Shown here one piece after another: positions 1-6,984 of a DNA stretch of 21,225 nucleotides (its first letter is position 1; the number at the start of each line of letters is the position of its first letter). A model generated the notes under the pieces. That model had not been told where the DNA came from, made no database searches, and was given only the letters and a program-made list of their open reading frames with translations. The stretch is from the NCBI GenBank assembly GCA_021802375.1, contig JAKAAL010000004.1, forward strand, positions 1 through 21,225. The letters are read 5' to 3'. The DNA is from Bacillota bacterium (GTDB taxonomy: Bacteria; Bacillota_E; Sulfobacillia; Sulfobacillales; Sulfobacillaceae). The translations under genes were made by a program, and so were the position numbers.

Positions 1-96
1 CGTGTAGGCGGCCGTCAGGCCTGCGCTTGCCTGATCTTTAGACTCCCCGAACATCATCGGAATAATAACGGTTTGCACTGACTGTAAGGCATTCAT
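1..96 (-). other. Possible 5' end of an unknown ORF running off the window
   Basis: On the minus strand an ATG at 94-96 opens 32 codons without a stop to the window edge, in a different frame from the transposase remnant. The reading contains the stretch VQTVIIPMMFGES, which is plausible protein, but the ribosome binding site is weak. It may be the sequence into which the transposon remnant was joined, or a chance frame. I do not recognise it. Confidence 0.2.
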
Positions 97-1135
97 GCCC
101 AGTCCAAGCTTGGGTTTTCAACCAGCGTAGAGCGTGCACCAGACCCTCGTCCTGGGTGGTGGCTTCGATGGTGAGGCTCTGCAGCAGCCGAAAACAGGTG
201 GCCCGTTGGCTTCGGAAGAGCGGCGGCAAAAACCCGTAATAGTTATGGCCCGCTTGTGCCAAATGCGCGTCGCATTGGTCCTGGAGGTGGGCCGCATCAT
301 CCCCCAGCACGTCGGCGACCGCTTGCGCCTGGGTGGCTGGCGTCTTAGCCCGTTGATACGCCGCGAGCACCTGGTGAAATACGGTGATCAGATGATCGGC
401 CTGATCTCTCTGACGTTGTTGGTAGTCCAGGAGCGCCTCGCGGGCTCGTTTATGGAGCCGCTGCATCCGTTTCACGAGCATTTCGGCCAAATCGTCGCGG
501 GTTTGGACCGCACGGCCCACCAAGAAAGCCACCGTGAGCGCCCATCGTTTATCCTCGGCCAGGGCCAGCATCCGGGAGGCATCCAAGGACTGCGCTTCGG
601 TGGCCCATTGCTGCCGTTGGGCGCGGGTAATGTCCGCGAGAATCCCGTCGGGTAGTGGCCAGGATTCGAGCCACTGGAGATGGGCCCAGACCGCCTGAAA
701 ACGCCGAGCGGTCGGCGGGCCCGGATCGCTTTTGGCCTGCTGCCACGGACTCCAGTGGCTGGTGGATACGACCTCAAATAACGGCGCCAGGCGCTCACGG
801 TCTTGCGGGCTAAGGCGTGTGGCCACCTGACGATACAAGGCGTGTTGATGCCGAGTCTGAATACGGCGCGCCGTCCGCCACAACACGCCGAACGGTGGGA
901 GTTCCCGGCGCTGTCGTACCAGTTCTTCAATGGCCACATTCACCAAATCCGCCACCGCTTCGCGGCGGTCCACCGTATGACGCATGATGGTGGCCACAAG
1001 ATGCCGGGCGGCGGCGTCCCACGGGGTGATCACAAGATGGGTGCGGATACCCCGCTGATGACGCCAACGCGTGCCGGAGTGGTCGTAACGCAAGAGCTCG
1101 GCGCGAGTACGCCCGGGTTTGGTGTGTTGGACCAA
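38..1135 (-). pseudogene. Tn3-family transposase remnant, N-terminal third only
   Basis: The 365-residue product resembles the N-terminal (DUF4158) part of Tn3-family transposases, which carry out replicative transposition. The clue is the run from IEELVRQRRELPPF through the helical stretch ending in DDLAEMLVKRMQRLHKRAREAL. Full-length enzymes are about 950-1000 residues and carry a C-terminal DDE domain that is absent here. About 80 residues are also missing at the N-terminus, because sequence beyond 1135 on this strand does not continue the family. Near 95-120 the similarity fades. A different open frame begins there with ATG at 94-96 and runs off the left edge, so the transposase seems to be broken by a junction rather than merely cut by the window. 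I see no matching 38-bp terminal repeat beside it. Family assignment is by recognition only. Residual activity is very unlikely. Confidence 0.7.
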
Positions 1136-1458
1136 GTGATCCCAATAGGGTATAGGCCATACGTACAGGTAACGTTATTCGTTTTAATCGCCAAATTAAA
1201 CCGATTCTGTTCTGCCTATTAAAACTGTTCTTTCTAACGTGGTTTTCTCTCTGACCGTGGTAGGCTAAGAACCGCGGGTTTTTGGAGCTACACTTGGATA
1301 TCGCGTAGCGTTGCCGGTATAGTCGGTCGAAGACACCTTACTGATGGGCTCTTGGGGCTTGGTCCATAGAATCTTCGGGCGACGCTTTATTCCGTATATT
1401 GCCAAAACCGAAAAATTCCAATAGGATGGATAAAACAACTATCCAGGAGGGAACAGCA
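1136..1458. other. Intergenic region, no gene seen
   Basis: This stretch separates the divergent transposase remnant and the propeller operon. It is AT-rich from 1165 to 1240. It must hold the operon promoter, but no convincing -35/-10 pair stands out. An in-frame ATG at 1426 lies upstream of the chosen start of the next gene but lacks a good Shine-Dalgarno. No tRNA, repeat or strong hairpin was noticed. Confidence 0.4.
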
Positions 1459-3036
1459 ATGGACAATCGTACGCTGAACAACCCGTCTGTAGAATGGATC
1501 CAAAGTATCGATGGGGTTGCTCGGGCACCAATAGCTAGTGGAGAGCAACACTTGATTATTCATAGCTATGATCGGTTTGCTAAGGAGTACATCGTACGTC
1601 GTTATAATCGGCACTCGGGGGAACTCCAATGGTCTACTTACCTTCCTGCGGGAGGCTATGCGTCCCCTACAATCGGAGATGGAACGGTATTTTTACCATG
1701 TGGATATTCTCAGATTTGTGCGCTAGATGAAGCTACAGGCGAAAAACTTTGGCTACACGAGTTACATTCACGGAATAGGTCGACCCCAGCATATTTTGAG
1801 GGCGTTGCCCTAATCGTGACAGCTAATCGACTTTATGGGTTCAGCACCCAAGGAGACGTCGTTAAGCAACGTACCTACCCCACAAATATGTTCTTTGGTA
1901 AACCCACTGTATCCAAAATTGATCGGCGCGTATACCTCACAAGCCTACAGAACCCAACGGGCAAGGAAAGTCGAGCGATCATTTCGGCCATTGACTTCGA
2001 CTCATTGGAGTTAGTCTGGCAAACGGACATCGGGCGGGGGATTATGATTAGCTCCGATAATGCCGGAACTTTGTTGGTGGATGGCAAAATAATTGCTGGG
2101 AGCAAGGAGGGCCTGTCTTGCTTGGATAGCGATACGGGCGCGATATTGTGGCAGGTTGCCGATGAAGGAATTATAGCCCGATCGGCGCCGTACGCCCATC
2201 GAGGCACGGTTTATGCCGGAACTTTGAGGGGGGACATCTCGGGATTTGACATCGAAACCGGGGAGATGCTGTTTATTCAACACCTAGATGATGAGGGAAT
2301 CTGGTGCCCTCCGGTAGTTTACGATGGCTACTTGTGGGTGCACGCGGGGGTTGATCTCTTCATCTTAGATCCTCTGAACGGCCAGGTGATCAACAAATTT
2401 GCAGTAGGACACGGAGCCTATACGGCGTTCGAAGTGGCTGGGGGTAAGCTTTATATTGCAGCAGGGGATCCTCCCGATTGGAGCTATTTATTTTGCATCC
2501 GTCTATCGAACACACCTAAGTTGTTTGTGGAGTCGGTAAAAGTCGACTACCAGGTCAGCGAAACTGAGACGGATTCGGACCTGCTAACCGTTGACTTTTC
2601 CATTGGAACGGCGGATGGCATGTTACCACAGAAGCTGACGGTCGACACCCGTATTTTTGGTGGAGCAGAAACTTTCACCCCCACACAAACACGGCCGCGG
2701 GAATATCGGTGTGTCTGGAACATCCCCAACTTCAATCGGTATGGGAATTACGCTCTACCAATCACTGCCACGTTCGATAATCGCTCCGTGAAAACCACGC
2801 TCCCTATCTATCTTCGTCAAATTCAACGTCCTCAGATTCCAAGCTCGTTCATCTTGGAAAACTTCAACTTAGCGCCTCAAGAACAGCCCTACTTTAGTGG
2901 ACCGGCCGTCTTACAAGCGGTTATGAAATACTTCGGCCGTGAAATTACCCAAGCAGAAATCAATCAGATGGGTGAGTATATGAGTCTTAACACTAACGCA
3001 CGGGAAGGCATATTGTCTTCCCGTGTTTTGGAGTGA
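1459..3036 (+). CDS. PQQ-like beta-propeller protein with truncated C39-like C-terminus
   Basis: The 525-residue product begins at the ATG at 1459, set by an AGGAGG at 1446-1451; upstream in-frame starts lack such a site. Residues about 15-360 are successive PQQ/WD-like propeller blades, with recurring patterns such as DEATGEKLWLHEL, DSDTGAILWQV and DIETGEMLF. Residues about 365-460 look like a beta-sandwich. Residues about 470-525 resemble the start of a C39 papain-like peptidase (QPYFSGPAVLQAVMKYFG, then ITQAEI), but Ser replaces the usual catalytic Cys and the domain stops after about 55 residues. There is no signal peptide, which is unusual for a PQQ propeller and suggests a cytoplasmic scaffold rather than a dehydrogenase. 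Its stop overlaps the next gene's GTG, so the two are probably translationally coupled. Base composition is more AT-rich than the plasmid genes to the right. Function unknown; a role in peptide recognition is inference. Confidence 0.75.
   Translation: MDNRTLNNPSVEWIQSIDGVARAPIASGEQHLIIHSYDRFAKEYIVRRYNRHSGELQWSTYLPAGGYASPTIGDGTVFLPCGYSQICALDEATGEKLWLHELHSRNRSTPAYFEGVALIVTANRLYGFSTQGDVVKQRTYPTNMFFGKPTVSKIDRRVYLTSLQNPTGKESRAIISAIDFDSLELVWQTDIGRGIMISSDNAGTLLVDGKIIAGSKEGLSCLDSDTGAILWQVADEGIIARSAPYAHRGTVYAGTLRGDISGFDIETGEMLFIQHLDDEGIWCPPVVYDGYLWVHAGVDLFILDPLNGQVINKFAVGHGAYTAFEVAGGKLYIAAGDPPDWSYLFCIRLSNTPKLFVESVKVDYQVSETETDSDLLTVDFSIGTADGMLPQKLTVDTRIFGGAETFTPTQTRPREYRCVWNIPNFNRYGNYALPITATFDNRSVKTTLPIYLRQIQRPQIPSSFILENFNLAPQEQPYFSGPAVLQAVMKYFGREITQAEINQMGEYMSLNTNAREGILSSRVLE
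3000..3029 (+). terminator. Terminator-like hairpin across the gene boundary (possible attenuator)
   Basis: A perfect 8-bp stem, ACGGGAAG at 3000-3007 and CTTCCCGT at 3017-3024, has a 9-base loop and is followed by G then TTTT. It lies inside the last codons of the propeller gene, directly before the MFS start. The T-run is short, so partial termination (attenuation) or mRNA-structure control of the coupled start is more likely than full termination. Confidence 0.4.
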
Positions 3037-4268
3037 TACTCATCCGTTCGTTGCCGCTACGCCATAAACCATTTGCTTTGCTGTTCGCAGCCTCATTGAT
3101 TTCGCGCTTTGGCGATGCGATTTTGGGGATCGCTGCGTTGTGGTCGGTGTACGTGTTTTCACATTCTGCCATTTTGCTGAGCCTCATCGTGTGGGCCGAG
3201 GTCTCACCGACGGTGCTCTTCGCGATATATTCTGGCGTGATTGTCGATCGATTGAACCATAAGAAAATCATGATACTCGCCGACGTGGCACGTTTTGTGG
3301 TCCTTGTAGTCCTCGTTGCCGCGTGGTATTTACGTGTTTACCCGTTGGTTGCTCTATATGCTTCGCTCTTTATCCTGTCTGCATTAACCACCCTGTTTAG
3401 CCCGGGATTTCAATTAATGGTTAAGCAAGTGGTTGACCGGTCCGACTCGTTGTCGTCCAATGCTTGGCTGCACACTGGGAGAAGTATCGCCGATCTCCTA
3501 GGATTAACCATAGGCGGTGTCATCGTCACTCTCGTAGGTACAAACATCGCCTTCTTGGCTGATGGGTTAACATTTCTTCTCTCCGCGCTCCTCCTCTATG
3601 CCATTCCGTTCAGCGCAACATCCAAAAAAGCTTCGGAAAGGAAGGCATTTAAACAAGAACTCGTGGCGGCCATACACTACCTCGCGACTGCCCCGGCCGG
3701 GTTAAAGCAAGCCTTTTGGTATATTGTCATTATCAATTTTGCTATCTCTCCCCTTAGCATCCTCATGACACTGCGGGCGGATCGTTCTTCATCTCACGCG
3801 GTAGGATTAGGAGCCTTGAGCGCATCTTTGGCCGTAGGCTCGCTTTTAGGCTCTCGGCTTGCCGACTCCGACTGGGTTAAGGAGCATGTGCGCCCATTGG
3901 TGGGCATCCCGGCCTTTATTGGTGTGTTTTGCCTTTTCAGCACGTTGCCGGCTGTAATTTCGCCGCTTTGGATTGATTGTCTCTTACTAGTAGGTAGTGG
4001 AATCGGCTCAAGCTTAACCTTGGTCTTCGTTAATTTCCTCTTTCAACAGCTCACAGATACTATGTTTCTAGGGCGTATCAGTAGCTTTCGGTCGCTGGCT
4101 CTGCGTGTCCCACCACCAATCATGGCATTCTTTTATGCGTTTCTGATCAGCAAATCCGGCCTGGGAGACGCGACCGTTTTCATTGAAGTCGTGACCATTA
4201 TTTTGGCAGCCTTCGTTTTTTACCGGTATGGAGGACGGCAGCATGGACTATCTTCCGCTTCTAATTGA
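3033..4268 (+). CDS. MFS exporter, DHA3 (macrolide-efflux-like) type
   Basis: The product is a 411-residue polytopic membrane protein with about 10-12 hydrophobic segments and the MFS motif A region in the form GVIVDRLNHKKIMILADVAR between the second and third segments. This N-terminal layout (LPLRHKPFALLFAASLISRFGDAILG) is typical of the DHA3 drug and peptide exporter group (MFS_3), which works by proton antiport in the cytoplasmic membrane. The GTG start at 3033 overlaps the TGA of the propeller gene (GTGA). The 3' end overlaps the next gene by 26 bases counted from that gene's ATG at 4243. In this operon it would most simply export a product made or trimmed by its neighbours, or protect against one; the substrate is unknown. 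The protein appears complete. Confidence 0.85.
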   Translation: MILIRSLPLRHKPFALLFAASLISRFGDAILGIAALWSVYVFSHSAILLSLIVWAEVSPTVLFAIYSGVIVDRLNHKKIMILADVARFVVLVVLVAAWYLRVYPLVALYASLFILSALTTLFSPGFQLMVKQVVDRSDSLSSNAWLHTGRSIADLLGLTIGGVIVTLVGTNIAFLADGLTFLLSALLLYAIPFSATSKKASERKAFKQELVAAIHYLATAPAGLKQAFWYIVIINFAISPLSILMTLRADRSSSHAVGLGALSASLAVGSLLGSRLADSDWVKEHVRPLVGIPAFIGVFCLFSTLPAVISPLWIDCLLLVGSGIGSSLTLVFVNFLFQQLTDTMFLGRISSFRSLALRVPPPIMAFFYAFLISKSGLGDATVFIEVVTIILAAFVFYRYGGRQHGLSSASN

Positions 4269-5496
4269 GGAAACAAAGTATTATCTATACGCCCAACGTC
4301 GGGGAGAGGTCAGATTGAACCCGGCGAGCCCCTTGTTGAATGTGGACCGCCTCCACCAGGTGATTAATGACTACAAAGGACGAGATGTTGATTTCTCTGA
4401 AAGAAAGATCCTCAAGGCGGTTGGTTACTTTATGTTGGAGCTGATCTTGGAAAATCAGCCGCAAGTCCAACATCTTAAGTCGGAGCTTGATCAAAAACTA
4501 TCGACCCCGTTATTCCGGGACCGTTGTGGTGCTCGATTGTCGGTCACAGAACTAGAACAAACCCTGCAAGCGCACGCTGCAGAAATATCTACCGACGAAA
4601 AGAACCGTGCCCAACAGTACATCTCCGAAGAAGTCGCTCCGCTTGTTGACAAGAGATGGAGAGAGACAGATCGGATGTGCCAGAGCTTTATGGGAGCGTC
4701 GTACGTAGACTGTTATGATGATTTCTTCGACGGAACGATGACACTAAAATATCGAGATAAAAAGGAAATGTGCGCTACGGTGGCAGATCTTTTTAAAGAA
4801 CAGAGAGGGGCCAAGGCTGACGACCCGCAGGTCATCCTTGCTGATGTAAGAAAGGTCGCTGCGAAACTAACGGTGAAATTTGATTTGAATACTATCAAAC
4901 TAGAAAATGTGTCGTCCCCCCGGGCCTCAATGTATGCTGATCCTTTTTCGGGAGAAGTTACGCTGCGGTGGCCCAGCGGTGGAGGTGTTACTCCTGTAGC
5001 CAAGGTATGGCATGAGTGTGGCCATGCGATTCATTACCAAAACATGAGATCGGACCTCCCTTTTGCTTTTAAACACCTTTTTGACCTTAGGGTTTTAGAA
5101 GCGATAGCTATATTGTGGGAGATCATTGGGTGTAGGTATTACGGGATTCCATTCTTGGGTCAAGAAAAATGGTGGCCCACAATTCAGTTCCTGTCAACGT
5201 ATGAATGGCTCAAATCTCAAGGCCATGCCTCTTATCAGAAACTATTTGACGACAACCTAAGGCTAATTTTCGGCCATTCTTTTCCCAAATTTCCCGGCGC
5301 CATTAGATTCTTGGAACCTGCTTTTAAATGCTTTCGTTATGTATCGGCGTTTGACCTGGCTCAAATAATTGACCGAAGGTTGGTTGCGCGATACACGGAT
5401 GATTGGATATTTAGCAGCGAAGCCGGTAAGGTGCTTAGAACTTTAATGCGCGAGGGCGGCGCAATCGATCCCATGCTACCAGAGATACCTGCGTGA
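4243..5496 (+). CDS. M3-family zinc peptidase (oligopeptidase-like)
   Basis: The start is taken as the ATG at 4243, eight bases after a GGAGG at 4230-4234; an in-frame ATG at 4228 would add five residues but has no such site. The 417-residue product carries the gluzincin motif HECGH at residues about 257-261 in the context KVWHECGHAIHYQ. A glutamate in RVLEAIAIL follows 25 residues after the second His, the same spacing as in thimet oligopeptidase-type M3 enzymes. The zinc site and general base therefore look intact. M3 enzymes are usually cytosolic and cut short peptides; 417 residues is short for the family (about 550-700), so the N-terminal helical lid is reduced. It is the third gene of a coupled operon with a propeller protein and an MFS exporter, suggesting peptide maturation or turnover. 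No signal peptide is seen. Confidence 0.8.
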   Translation: MDYLPLLIEETKYYLYAQRRGEVRLNPASPLLNVDRLHQVINDYKGRDVDFSERKILKAVGYFMLELILENQPQVQHLKSELDQKLSTPLFRDRCGARLSVTELEQTLQAHAAEISTDEKNRAQQYISEEVAPLVDKRWRETDRMCQSFMGASYVDCYDDFFDGTMTLKYRDKKEMCATVADLFKEQRGAKADDPQVILADVRKVAAKLTVKFDLNTIKLENVSSPRASMYADPFSGEVTLRWPSGGGVTPVAKVWHECGHAIHYQNMRSDLPFAFKHLFDLRVLEAIAILWEIIGCRYYGIPFLGQEKWWPTIQFLSTYEWLKSQGHASYQKLFDDNLRLIFGHSFPKFPGAIRFLEPAFKCFRYVSAFDLAQIIDRRLVARYTDDWIFSSEAGKVLRTLMREGGAIDPMLPEIPA

Positions 5497-5503
5497 CCCC
5501 ATC

Positions 5504-5776
5504 GTGGACGGACGCAATCTCAATGGTGATCCGTCCTTTCCCGTACTATCACATGCCATTCCGCCTGCTAACTTGCAGCGTGCAGGATTTGTTGAGATCC
5601 CTAGCCGCGGCAAAGGAAGTCATTCGTTTTGGAAACATCTCACGTATTCCGAGATCCCAGTTATCACGTTGTCTGGGCAGCTGGGTGACGATGCCAAAGC
5701 TTATCAGGAACGGACAGTGCGGAACGCATTGGCTCAAGTGAAAGGACGGGAACGGGACAATGAGTACGAGCGATAA
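5504..5776 (+). CDS. hicA: HicA-like mRNA interferase toxin, N-terminus altered
   Basis: Residues about 27-90 match the HicA toxin pattern, a small double-stranded-RNA-binding-like fold that cleaves mRNA in the cytoplasm. The pattern is LQRAGFVEIPSRGKGSHSFW, with the family's GSH and its catalytic His, followed by a beta-rich ITLSGQLGDDAKAYQ and a C-terminal helix. The GTG at 5504 starts 7 bases after the upstream stop, has no clear ribosome binding site, and adds residues not typical of the family, although FPVLS at about 12-16 could still be native. HicA proteins are normally 60-80 residues. The 3' end overlaps hicB by 17 bases, the usual toxin-antitoxin arrangement. With hicB broken, the toxin is probably silent or disabled. 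Confidence 0.6.
   Translation: MDGRNLNGDPSFPVLSHAIPPANLQRAGFVEIPSRGKGSHSFWKHLTYSEIPVITLSGQLGDDAKAYQERTVRNALAQVKGRERDNEYER
5506..5539 (+). terminator. Weak hairpin after the peptidase gene
   Basis: GGACGG at 5506-5511 pairs with CCGTCC at 5531-5536 and is followed by TTT. The loop is long (19 bases), so this is only a possible terminator for the operon. It overlaps the predicted N-terminal codons of hicA, which hints that those codons are not native hicA sequence. Confidence 0.25.
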
Positions 5777-5867
5777 TGCCGTCTTACGTTACTCCATGCG
5801 CATTCAATGGTCCGACGAGGATCAAGTCTACATTGTTGACGTGCCCGAATTGCCGGGATCAATTTAG
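5760..5867 (+). pseudogene. hicB: HicB-like antitoxin, truncated after 35 codons
   Basis: From ATG 5760 the reading gives RYSMRIQWSDEDQVYIVDVP then ELPGS, the classic first strand-helix of HicB antitoxins, which neutralise HicA and repress the operon. It hits TAG at 5865-5867. The rest of the RNase-H-like fold and the C-terminal DNA-binding domain are missing. The sequence beyond about 5857 reads on the minus strand as part of a phospholipase-D-like protein, so the truncation is a rearrangement junction rather than a point mutation. Confidence 0.65.
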
Positions 5868-6050
5868 CATGGACATAAGGCTGACGCAGAAACCGCACTT
5901 GAACTCCCGCCACCAGGAGACTCCCGATGACGTCCTGTTCGTAAGCCGTTTCGTGCGATGGATAGGGCACTAAGACGCGGGCCCGGTGGCCGACGTCTTC
6001 CAGCGCATGATAGGCGTCGATGTCACTACCCAGTTCTTCGGTCATCAAGT
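5857..6050 (-). pseudogene. Fragment of a phospholipase-D-like protein
   Basis: On the minus strand, about 60 residues resemble the first half of a PLD-superfamily domain. They run from MTEELGSDIDAYHALED through ARVLVPYPS and LLVAGVQVRFL to YVHAKLI, which includes the HxK catalytic pair. Everything after the Lys-Leu-Ile is replaced by unrelated sequence (the hicB side), and upstream of about 6050 the similarity ends. It is therefore an internal scrap with no start of its own and no second HKD motif. It lies antiparallel to hicB and its junction overlaps hicB's stop. Confidence 0.5.
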
Positions 6051-6136
6051 TTCGTGGCCATAGATTGACCCCTGAGGAAGCGGACAAGGTGCTCGACTAT
6101 GTGGACTTTTTGGAGTACCAACGGAACAAACCTTAG
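6041..6136 (+). pseudogene. C-terminal scrap of an antitoxin-like small protein
   Basis: In the plus frame ending with TAG at 6134-6136 the codons read RLTPEEADKVLDYVDFLEYQ. This helical pattern resembles the LTPEE..VLDFIEFL signature in the C-terminal part of small DUF2281- or VapB-like antitoxins. No start codon or N-terminal domain is present, and the PLD fragment lies just upstream on the other strand. The family assignment is tentative. Confidence 0.3.
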
Positions 6137-6249
6137 GGCCCTCCCTTTCGCGAATTTCCGAACAATTCCTGTTCTCTTCCCTGTTAGGGGAGGCCTTAAA
6201 ACGACGTACAAAGGATAAACCAGAGAGAACAAACAAATTCTATAGAAAG

Positions 6250-6272
6250 CATACTGCCAAATAGTCAGTATG
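6250..6272. promoter_or_regulatory. 23-bp inverted repeat upstream of the XRE gene
   Basis: CATACTG (6250-6256) and CAGTATG (6266-6272) form perfect 7-bp arms around a 9-base spacer in an AT-rich leader. The position about 100 bases before a helix-turn-helix regulator gene suits an autoregulatory operator. No T-run follows, so it is not a terminator. Its role is inferred from context only. Confidence 0.35.
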
Positions 6273-6370
6273 TAAATAAAACAGGAATAAAACAGTATCT
6301 CTCGTGTAAGTAGTATAAAAGACCGTATATCGGGAATCATACGGACGTTATAGTACAAATGGGTATAGCC

Positions 6371-6727
6371 ATGGAACGGTCAGGAGCGATCCGGTTTCGG
6401 TTGCGAGAAACCCGCGAGAAACGCGGCTTGACGCAACAAGATGGGGCCGACTTGATGGGAATTACACGTGACTATTACCAACAAAATGGCATCAGGAATC
6501 CGCTCAGTGAATCTGTCCTTTGTGCAAGAGTTTTGTCGTTCAGTGGGAGCCTCGGTGAGCGAGGTGATCACCGACGCAGGTGATGCGGAGATGTTAATGG
6601 ATAAGTGGCCCGAAGGCTATAAAATATTGCGGCGTGCAGCCGAAGGACCCGCATGGCAACGAGAGCAATTGCAAAACAAAAACTGTTTGAGATTGTATAC
6701 GACGATGACGACCACAAGGATGTGTGA
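6371..6727 (+). pseudogene. XRE-family transcriptional regulator, frameshifted
   Basis: The first frame reads IRFRLRETREKRGLTQQDGA then LMGITRDYYQQ, a typical XRE helix-turn-helix. Near 6480-6492 the similarity jumps to the next frame (SGIRSVNLSFVQEFCRSVGA), and near 6675 it jumps again to a frame reading KQKLFEIVYDDDDHKDV and ending with TGA at 6725-6727. Joined, these give a normal regulator of about 118 residues. Two independent shifts and no obvious slippery site argue for decay rather than programmed frameshifting. An ATG at 6359 is an alternative start; neither has a good Shine-Dalgarno. The 3' end stops just before a Tn3-like inverted repeat. Confidence 0.6.
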
Positions 6728-6729
6728 GT

Positions 6730-6984
6730 GGGGTATGGCAACGATTCGTTTCTAGCACGACCATTAGCCATATAGTGGTACTTCCCCGCTCTCACGAAGG
6801 TCTTTCCATAATGATTCCGAGGCTTTGGTGGCAATCAATGAGAGACGACGATCAATCGGAAGGCCATTCGAGGGATGTCCTGACGTCCGGATGGAGTTTA
6901 CTAGCACTATTGGCAGCACTCGGCGCGTGAAATTTACCAAAACCTGGCTTATGGCGGAATATTTACGAATCGTTGCCATACCCC
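6730..6984. mobile_element. Tn3-like miniature inverted-repeat element (MITE/TIME), 255 bp
   Basis: GGGGTATGGCAACGATTCGT at 6730-6749 is repeated as a perfect 20-bp inverted copy at 6965-6984. Similarity continues inward imperfectly, with CCATTAG on the left and CCATAAG on the right ending at about position 37-38 from each tip. A repeat of about 38 bp starting GGGG and ending TAAG is the known form of Tn3-family ends. The 215-bp interior has no convincing gene. Flanking pentamers (TGAGT and GGCAA) do not match, so no target duplication is visible. It fuses out-of-frame sequence to the next gene and follows a decayed regulator. Confidence 0.6.

Noticed and set aside
134..655. A 173-residue plus-strand frame opposite the transposase remnant
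   Set aside because: It is antisense to recognisable Tn3 transposase sequence and has no ribosome binding site.
5868..5930. Continuation of HicB past its TAG (HGHKADAETAL looks HicB-like)
   Set aside because: The same bases read on the minus strand as a much stronger PLD motif (GVQVRFLRQPYVHAKLI), so the resemblance is probably coincidental.
6485..6690. Programmed frameshifting in the XRE gene
   Set aside because: Two separate shifts, no slippery heptamer or downstream structure seen; decay or sequencing error is simpler.
6825..6984. N-terminal codons of the long frame as native protein
   Set aside because: They lie within the inverted-repeat element, use a TTG start without a ribosome binding site, and have poor coding character.
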